From: Phycisphaerae bacterium
Lineage (GTDB): Bacteria; Planctomycetota; Phycisphaerae; Phycisphaerales; Phycisphaeraceae
Length of the DNA stretch: 11,925 nucleotides
NCBI GenBank assembly: GCA_002688155.1
Contig: NZCH01000094.1
Coordinates: 1 to 11,925, forward strand
Direction: 5' to 3'
Positions 7,500 to 11,925 of this stretch are shown piece by piece (the stretch's first letter is position 1; the number at the start of each line of letters is the position of its first letter). Under the pieces are notes generated by a model, which ran no database searches, was not told the DNA's origin, and saw only the letters and a list, made by a program, of their open reading frames with translations. The position numbers and the translations under genes were made by a program.

Positions 7500-9266
7500 T
7501 CACACGTTCGATATCACACCCACGCGCCCGTCGTACCGCTGCGCGATGGGCATGCGTCGGCCGAAGCCGAATGCTCGGCCGGTGACCTTCAAGCCAGGCG
7601 CCGCCTGCTTGCGCTTGTATTCGTTCACGTCGATCATGCGCGCTACGCGCTGCACAGTGGCGGCATCGAAACCGGTGTCTGCGATGATTTGCCTGAGCGG
7701 CTGTTCGCGTTCAACGTAGCGTTCGACTATCTGGTCGAGTACGTCGTAGGGTGGCAGCGAGTCCTGGTCAGTCTGGTCAGGGCGCAATTCGGCGCTGGGG
7801 GCTTTGGTGATTGACGATTCGGGAATGACTTGCCTGACGCCGCCGAACTGTTCCCGCAGCGGCGAGTCGGGCGCGTCATTGATCCACCGCGCCAGTTCCC
7901 AGACCATGGTCTTGGGTACGTCCGAAAGTACCGCCAGGCCGCCCGCCATGTCACCGTAAAGCGTGCAGTAGCCCACCGCGAGCTCGCTTTTGTTACCTGT
8001 GGTGACCAGCAGTGAGCCGAATTTGTTGCTCATGGCCATGAGGATGACACCGCGGATACGCGCCTGCACATTTTCCTCGGTCACGTCAGGCGACAAGCCT
8101 TCAAACGGCGCGGCGAGCATGTGCTCGAACGCGTCGTGCGCTTCGGTGATGGGGATGACGTGAAACTCGATGCCGGTGCACTGTGCCAGTGCGCGGGCAT
8201 CATCGATCGAGCCTTGCGAACTGTATCGCGACGGCATGGTGACGCCGCGCACATTGTCGTTTCCCAACGCGCCGACACAGATCGCGCCGACGACCGCCGA
8301 GTCGATCCCGCCCGACAGGCCCACGACGACCGATCCGAACCCGCACTTGCGGCAATAGTCGCGCAGGCCAAGTACCAGCGCGTTGTAGATCGATGCGATG
8401 CCGGTGACGTCGCGCTCGATCCGGTTGCGCGACGCGTCACCGGTGACGTTTCCGGGGGTGTTTCCGGGGGCGACGGGCAAGTCGGCGATCAGCAGATCGG
8501 TGTCAAAGCTTTTGGCGTGCGCGATCACCTCACCGGCCGCGTTCATGACGAAACTGTTGCCGTCGAAGACCAGTTCGTCGTTGCCGCCGACCTGGTTGCA
8601 GTAAATGACTGGCACGTTGTGTTTCATCGCGGCGCTTTTGGCCAGTTCGAGACGAAACCCGTGTTTGCCCTGAACGAACGGCGACGCGGAGCAATTGACC
8701 AACATGTTCGCGCCGCCTTGCATGATGCACTGAACCGGGTCAACGTCATACAACTGGCGAGGCAGGAGCGCCTCGTCGTTCCACAGGTCTTCGCAGATGC
8801 TGATGCCCAGCCTCACGCCCGGCCCCGCCCCGGGAATCGAATCGAGGGCGATGGGCGTGAACGCTGCATCATCGCTGGCGGGTTCGAAGTAACGCGTTTC
8901 GTCAAACACGTCGTACGTTGGCAGAAGCGACTTGACGTGTCGGTACGCGATTTGGCCGCCGGCGCAGAACGCGGCGGCGTTGTACAGCTGTTGGCCGACG
9001 GTACGGTCGGATACGCACGGGTAGCCGATGATCGCCGCGATATCCGTACACCGCGCCGCCAGGTCGCGCACCGACTGCTCGCAATGCCCGATGACGTCCT
9101 GCTTGAGCAGCAGGTCCTTGGGTGGGTAGCCGATCACCGACAACTCGGGAAAGATGACCAGATCCGCACGCTCGTTGCGGGCGCGGTCAATCGCTTCCGC
9201 CAAGGCGGCGCTGTTGTCGGCGATGGCGCCGATCGTCGGGTTGGTCTGGGCCAGGGCAATGCGCAT
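7500..9266 (-). CDS. nadE: Glutamine-dependent NAD+ synthetase
   Basis: 588 aa from ATG 9266. Converts nicotinic acid adenine dinucleotide to NAD+ using ATP and glutamine-derived ammonia; cytoplasmic. The N-terminal nitrilase-like glutaminase (about 1-265) shows the Glu-Lys-Cys triad: FPELS (Glu41), HVKSLLP (Lys112) and ISICEDLW (Cys158). The C-terminal synthetase (about 290-570) shows the PP-loop SGGIDS (318-323), MPSRYSSQGS, TTGNKSELAVGY and the late KRKQAAPGLK/GRAFGFGRRMP motifs. Length fits the two-domain bacterial form. A GTG at 9275 would add 3 residues but falls inside a hairpin and gives an atypical N-terminus, while MRIALAQTNPTIG is the usual family start. No Shine-Dalgarno is evident. 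The interdomain linker carries an in-frame duplication, PGNT-PGNV. The gene stands alone, convergent with glnA. Confidence 0.96.
   Translation of the reverse strand: MRIALAQTNPTIGAIADNSAALAEAIDRARNERADLVIFPELSVIGYPPKDLLLKQDVIGHCEQSVRDLAARCTDIAAIIGYPCVSDRTVGQQLYNAAAFCAGGQIAYRHVKSLLPTYDVFDETRYFEPASDDAAFTPIALDSIPGAGPGVRLGISICEDLWNDEALLPRQLYDVDPVQCIMQGGANMLVNCSASPFVQGKHGFRLELAKSAAMKHNVPVIYCNQVGGNDELVFDGNSFVMNAAGEVIAHAKSFDTDLLIADLPVAPGNTPGNVTGDASRNRIERDVTGIASIYNALVLGLRDYCRKCGFGSVVVGLSGGIDSAVVGAICVGALGNDNVRGVTMPSRYSSQGSIDDARALAQCTGIEFHVIPITEAHDAFEHMLAAPFEGLSPDVTEENVQARIRGVILMAMSNKFGSLLVTTGNKSELAVGYCTLYGDMAGGLAVLSDVPKTMVWELARWINDAPDSPLREQFGGVRQVIPESSITKAPSAELRPDQTDQDSLPPYDVLDQIVERYVEREQPLRQIIADTGFDAATVQRVARMIDVNEYKRKQAAPGLKVTGRAFGFGRRMPIAQRYDGRVGVISNV
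8448..8471. repeat. Tandem 12-bp duplication in the nadE linker
   Basis: GTTTCCGGGGG occurs at 8448-8458 and again at 8460-8470, each followed by one variable base, a period of exactly 12 bp. In the protein it gives PGNT-PGNV between the glutaminase and synthetase domains. It keeps the frame and probably arose by slippage. Confidence 0.7.
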
Positions 9267-9273
9267 GGCGTAC

Positions 9274-9295
9274 ACACGCTACCACGTGAGCGTGT
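9274..9295 (-). promoter_or_regulatory. Inverted repeat immediately upstream of the nadE start
   Basis: ACACGCT (9274-9280) and AGCGTGT (9289-9295) form a perfect 7-bp stem around an 8-nt loop that itself contains the palindrome CACGTG. In the message the hairpin would end 7 nt before the ATG at 9266, where it could act as an operator or hinder ribosome access. Function is inferred only. Confidence 0.4.
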
Positions 9296-9325
9296 CGAGC
9301 GCGAGGGAACCACTGCGCAGGGCCG

Positions 9326-9341
9326 GGGGACTTAAGTCCCC
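9326..9341. promoter_or_regulatory. Perfect 16-bp palindrome, GGGGACTTAAGTCCCC
   Basis: The palindrome is centred between 9333 and 9334. It is flanked by near-complementary GGCC (9321-9324) and GGCC (9344-9347), so the symmetric region spans about 27 bp. It overlaps a second odd palindrome, CCTGG-g-CCAGG (9340-9350). It lies about 60 bp before the nadE start, a plausible place for a dimeric repressor site. There is no T-run, so it is unlikely to be a terminator. Confidence 0.5.
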
Positions 9342-9357
9342 TGGGCCAGGCAAGTGA

Positions 9358-9416
9358 GTCCGAATAATATCGAACGGAAGGTCCGAATAACTCGCGGACC
9401 AGGGTCTGATAATTAC
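9358..9416 (+). repeat. Short-repeat unit 1 (GTCCGAATAAY copies, 23-bp phase)
   Basis: Copies start at 9358 (GTCCGAATAAT), 9381 (GTCCGAATAAC) and, degenerate, 9404 (GTCTGATAATTAC); each step is 23 bp. The second copy also sits in a hairpin GGTCCG/CGGACC (9380-9400). The inverted third arm found in units 2 and 3 is not recognisable here. Confidence 0.65.
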
Positions 9417-9535
9417 TTTAGCCAGAATCTGGTCTGATCGAGATATGCGAGAGGTGTTGCCAGGCAGGCCGCAACTCGCGGCTTCGTAATCGTTTAACCA
9501 ATGCGACAATGCACGGACGTACCCTGCCATACCGA

Positions 9536-9614
9536 GTCCGAATAACCGTTACAACCAAGTCTGAATAACGCATGCCAATGACAGAAACGCAATATCCAGT
9601 CTGGTTATTCAGAC
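9536..9614 (+). repeat. Short-repeat unit 2 (two direct copies plus one inverted copy)
   Basis: GTCCGAATAAC at 9536 and GTCTGAATAAC at 9559 are 23 bp apart. The exact reverse complement GTTATTCAGAC lies at 9604-9614. The second and third copies form a perfect 11-bp inverted repeat, extended by CCAA/TTGG with one bulged base, around a 34-nt loop. Confidence 0.75.
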
Positions 9615-9725
9615 CTTGGCCTCCAGACGCGTTGGATGCGAACGTGTTTCTGCTGGTTCTTCGTGCCTGAAGCTGCGTCCATGTTCGCGGACCACTGCCT
9701 GAACCACTTTCACGCCTGTCACAAT

Positions 9726-9804
9726 GTCCGGATAACCATCAAGCAAAGGTCCGAATAACTCGAACCCGGTCACCGTACAGCACGTTCAATTTCGTTATTT
9801 GTAA
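9726..9804 (+). repeat. Short-repeat unit 3 (same spacing as unit 2)
   Basis: GTCCGGATAAC at 9726 and GTCCGAATAAC at 9749 are 23 bp apart, and an inverted, diverged copy (GTTATT core at 9794-9799) ends at 9804. The span from second copy to end of inverted copy is 56 bp, identical to unit 2. AATAAC/GTTATT and flanking AGGT/ACCT can pair. The unit lies 190 bp after unit 2. Confidence 0.7.
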
Positions 9805-9963
9805 CCTTGGCCGTGTGATTTTCCGGCCGCGTCACAGCATCATCGGCTTACAAAAGAGAATGGCGACTGGCCTGAGCGTTTCCGTCGGCCGCCGCGATTG
9901 CCATGGGGGCCGTTGGCGTCGTTATTTGCGTCGCCGCCTGCGCCCGGGGATCGGCGTGACCGG

Positions 9964-10038
9964 CTACACCACCGCGACCGCACTAATCACCAGGACGATG
10001 ACCGCCACGATAAACAATAGCGTGCAGCACTTTGTCAT
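9964..10038 (-). CDS. Possible 24-residue single-span membrane peptide
   Basis: A minus-strand frame starts at ATG 10038 and stops at TAG 9964-9966. The predicted peptide is MTKCCT followed by 18 hydrophobic or small residues (LLFIVAVIVLVISAVAVV), a plausible transmembrane helix that reaches the C-terminus. An in-frame ATG at 10077 would add 13 polar residues. No clear Shine-Dalgarno is present, only AGAAGCAG just before the ATG. The run of Val/Ile/Leu/Ala codons without a charged residue is what makes it notable in otherwise non-coding sequence. It could be chance; I recognise no family. Confidence 0.3.
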   Translation of the reverse strand: MTKCCTLLFIVAVIVLVISAVAVV

Positions 10039-10174
10039 CTGCTTCTGACTTGGGAGTGAGCCGAAGCGGACAATCATGACACCAAACACCCCGTCGCGAT
10101 GTCAGATTGAAACCGAAAAGTGTTGTTGCTCCCAGAGGTTGCGATCCTTCCCGGAATGGGTGCCCGCCCCCGCA

Positions 10175-10819
10175 TCACCCACCCATCGCCGCAAGCCAGC
10201 CCTGTGCCATCAGCAGATGACCGCACGCGTAGGGGTGTACCGGTTCGGGACCCCACAGGTCCGCGGGCGTGTACTTGAGTTGTTGTGCAAACAGCGTGTG
10301 TGTGCGTACCAGCTTCGTGCGGTACTTGCGCGACAGCATGCGGACCGTGCGGATGTACTTGGGCAGTTCCTTGAGGATGTCCACCCGAAACGAGCCCGGC
10401 GAGCAGTCCGTCGACATGTAAAACGGCTCCATCAAAATGACCCTTGCGCGCGTTTCGGCCTTGACGCGTTTGAGCAGCGCGTCGTACCGATCCGCGAACT
10501 CTTCAGGTGAAATCTTTAAATCTTCCGAACCGCGCAGCCAGTGGTGAATATCGTTGATGCCGATCTTGATGCTCAGCCAGTCGGGCTTATGTTTGATCAC
10601 GTCGTCGGTCCAGCGGTTCGTCAGATCGGCCGTGGTGTTGCCGCCGATGCCGGTGTTGATGACATTCAGGCCGTGGGCGGGGTACTTGATTTGAATCAGT
10701 TCTGCGCACAGGCGCACGTACCCGTTACCCAGCGGCGCGTGCTCCTCGCGCCGGCCGCAGTCGGTGATTGAATCTCCCGTGAACAGGACGGTCTGTTTGG
10801 GTTTGATGGCAAACGGCAT
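10175..10819 (-). CDS. SGNH/GDSL-family hydrolase (lipase/acetylesterase-like)
   Basis: 214 aa with the SGNH blocks in order: FTGDSITD (Ser17 nucleophile), NTGIGGNTTADL (oxyanion Gly60/Asn61 region), IGINDI (Asn89, block III) and GPEPVHP (His195, block V). The family hydrolyses esters, often acetyl groups on carbohydrates; the natural substrate here cannot be read from sequence. There is no signal peptide, so a cytoplasmic location is likely. Block V normally reads D-x-x-H, but here the acid position is Glu192 (codon GAA), an unusual but conservative change. Start ATG 10819 follows AAAGGAG with only 3 nt between, short but the best site. The gene lies 93 bp downstream of the PHP gene on the same strand and may be co-transcribed with it. 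No obvious terminator follows the stop. Confidence 0.88.
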   Translation of the reverse strand: MPFAIKPKQTVLFTGDSITDCGRREEHAPLGNGYVRLCAELIQIKYPAHGLNVINTGIGGNTTADLTNRWTDDVIKHKPDWLSIKIGINDIHHWLRGSEDLKISPEEFADRYDALLKRVKAETRARVILMEPFYMSTDCSPGSFRVDILKELPKYIRTVRMLSRKYRTKLVRTHTLFAQQLKYTPADLWGPEPVHPYACGHLLMAQGWLAAMGG

Positions 10820-10822
10820 GAG

Positions 10823-10829
10823 CTCCTTT
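10823..10829 (-). promoter_or_regulatory. Shine-Dalgarno of the SGNH hydrolase gene
   Basis: On the minus strand AAAGGAG precedes ATG 10819 by only CTC, 3 nt. This is the strongest Shine-Dalgarno match in the window but closer than usual. An out-of-frame ATG lies at 10832. Confidence 0.55.
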
Positions 10830-10912
10830 CATGTTGAGTTCTCTGGAATATACGGCCGATGATCGTACCGCCAAAAGTCGTTCCAGTCATCGTGTTGTCA
10901 ATGGTAAGCCGG

Positions 10913-11824
10913 TCATGTATCGCGCTTTTGCCACGCGTTGTGCAGTCGTTCATACACTTCAAGCGGAACGCGCTGTCCGCCCAGCATGACATCTTTACGA
11001 TCGCCGTGAAAGTCGCTGCCACCGCTGGTGAGCATGTTGAGCTGCGATGCGATGAGTTCGTACTGTTCAGCGAGGTGCGGCGAATGGTCGCTGTGTCGCG
11101 TTTCAATGCCGTTGAGTCCCAGGTCTTTGAGTTGTACGACTAATTGTTCGAGTTGACCGGGATCGCTCAGCCCGGTTTGGATCGGGTGCGCCATGATCGC
11201 GAGTCCGCCGGCGTGGTGTATGGCGGAGATAGCATCGCGTGCGGGCAGCCGATCGCGGCGGACATACGCGATACCGTTTTGACCGATGTAACGCTCGAAC
11301 GCCTCGCGCAAGGTGGCGACGTGGCCGCGGTCGAGCATGACCTGTGCGATGTGTGGCCGGCCGATGATGGCCGCACCCTGCCGGCGCGCCAGGTCAAGCA
11401 CGTCGTCGTAACTGATGTCGACGCCCAGTTCATTGAGCTTGTCGACGATCGCGGGGTTTCGGCTGTCGCGTGCGTCGCGCATGCGCTGTTCGACTTGTGC
11501 GATCTGTGAATCGTCGTGCCGGATGAACAGGCCGAGGATGTGCAGCGTTCCGCGGCGCTGTTCGGCGTCGTGCGCCACGTCGTCTTCGGCGGTTTCCGGG
11601 GGCGGGGGCGCAGGTCCCGGGTCGGCCGAGACCTCGATGCCCGGGACGAACTGAACACCCTGCTCCTCGCACGCATGAGCGCACTGCACGAGTCCGGCCG
11701 TGGTGTCGTGATCTGTCAGCGCGACGGCGGAAAGTCCGGCGCGCCGCGCGAGCGCCGGCAGCTCCGCCGGCGGTGTCGTGCCGTCCGATGCGGTCGAATG
11801 GGTGTGCAGATCGCAGTATCGCAT
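10913..11824 (-). CDS. PHP-domain metal-dependent phosphoesterase (RNase AM/YciV-like)
   Basis: 303 aa. Metal-binding motifs run through the protein as in the PHP family: DLHTHSTASDG (His7, His9, Asp14), LTDHDT (Asp38, His39), PGIEVS (Glu64), LHILG (His95), GRPH (His158), MAHP (His213) and GSDFHG (Asp271, His273). Order and spacing match E. coli YciV (RNase AM), which acts as a 5'-3' exoribonuclease and on 3',5'-bisphosphate nucleotides; substrate here is inferred from family only. Between Glu64 and His95 is an extra Pro- and acid-rich stretch (about residues 68-91, with PAPPPP), roughly 20 residues longer than in YciV. ATG 11824 gives the usual N-terminus; only a weak GGAA precedes it. The SGNH hydrolase gene follows 93 bp downstream on the same strand. 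Confidence 0.9.
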   Translation of the reverse strand: MRYCDLHTHSTASDGTTPPAELPALARRAGLSAVALTDHDTTAGLVQCAHACEEQGVQFVPGIEVSADPGPAPPPPETAEDDVAHDAEQRRGTLHILGLFIRHDDSQIAQVEQRMRDARDSRNPAIVDKLNELGVDISYDDVLDLARRQGAAIIGRPHIAQVMLDRGHVATLREAFERYIGQNGIAYVRRDRLPARDAISAIHHAGGLAIMAHPIQTGLSDPGQLEQLVVQLKDLGLNGIETRHSDHSPHLAEQYELIASQLNMLTSGGSDFHGDRKDVMLGGQRVPLEVYERLHNAWQKRDT

Positions 11825-11888
11825 TGGTTATTCCGTAACTGTTCACAGTTTTCGGCGCCCCGTGTGCCATTGATCCGATCATGTCAGT

Positions 11889-11925
11889 ATGGCCAAGGAT
11901 GGCAAGCAACGGTTGTACACGCAGA
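11889..11925 (+). CDS. Possible start of a divergent gene, truncated by the window edge
   Basis: ATG at 11889 opens a frame reading MAKDGKQRLYTQ up to the edge. The composition looks like a real N-terminus and the orientation is divergent from the PHP gene, but there is no clear Shine-Dalgarno and only 12 codons are visible. I do not recognise the product. An overlapping ATG at 11881 opens another frame that looks less protein-like. Confidence 0.3.
   Translation, partial: MAKDGKQRLYTQ

Larger units (their letters stand above)
9267..10174. other. Gene-poor region of about 900 bp upstream of nadE
   Basis: No protein family is recognisable on either strand. Open frames at 9279-9530 (-) and 9815-10048 (+) have the Arg-rich or irregular composition of chance frames, and the first runs across the repeats. 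The region holds the nadE-proximal hairpin, a perfect 16-bp palindrome, three units of a short repeat family and one possible 24-residue membrane peptide, each listed separately. The base composition looks less GC-rich than the flanking genes in the repeat part. Confidence 0.6.

Noticed and set aside
8436..8449. Perfect 14-bp palindrome CGTCACCGGTGACG
   Set aside because: It lies inside the nadE coding region, where GGTGAC-type words recur by codon bias, so it is likely coincidental.
8121..9335. 404-codon open frame on the plus strand, opposite nadE
   Set aside because: Fully antisense to an unmistakable nadE. The frame follows nadE codon bias and has no recognisable domain.
9358..9804. CRISPR array or integron attC sites
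   Set aside because: The repeat is only 11 bp with 12-bp gaps and mixed orientation, and there are no cas genes. The AATAAC/GTTATT arms do not match the attC RYYYAAC/GTTRRRY core sites and no integrase is present.
9815..10048. 77-codon plus-strand frame in the gene-poor region
   Set aside because: Irregular, Arg/Thr-rich translation with no ribosome-binding site. The opposite strand carries the more protein-like small hydrophobic frame.

Overview
The window reads as chromosomal DNA of a GC-rich Gram-negative bacterium. A planctomycete, most likely of the class Phycisphaerae, is my best guess (inference, moderate confidence). Reasons are an oversized LptC/LptA-like envelope protein, weak or absent Shine-Dalgarno sequences before several genes, single genes in changing orientation rather than long operons, and planctomycete-style housekeeping proteins. 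I see no intact transposase, phage gene, tRNA, rRNA or CRISPR array.

Layout. Positions 1-261 (+) hold the end of a pterin-binding methyltransferase. It converges on a very large membrane-anchored protein (331-3738, -) built from repeated OstA/LptA-like beta modules. Divergent from that is a phosphomannomutase/phosphoglucomutase (3914-5380, +). A 365-bp leader with a sigma70-like promoter and candidate RNA structure precedes glutamine synthetase glnA (5746-7158, +), which ends at a textbook intrinsic terminator (15-bp stem, T-run). Glutamine-dependent NAD synthetase nadE (7500-9266, -) follows. Then comes about 900 bp without a recognisable gene, carrying a perfect 16-bp palindrome, a family of short repeats in a fixed architecture, and one possible tiny membrane peptide. 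Last are an SGNH hydrolase (10175-10819, -) and a PHP-family phosphoesterase (10913-11824, -), which may be co-transcribed, and a few codons of a possible divergent gene at the right edge.

How the genes relate. The sugar-phosphate mutase and the LptC/LptA-like protein both fit envelope glycan/LPS biogenesis and share a divergent promoter region. GlnA makes glutamine, and NadE uses glutamine as its nitrogen donor. The remaining genes look like independent housekeeping functions.

The most unusual items are the giant beta-module envelope protein, the 23-bp-phased repeat units at 9358-9804 (two units share exactly the same internal spacing), and the mutually exclusive pairings in the glnA leader. 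I see no clearly novel defence system or biosynthetic cluster.
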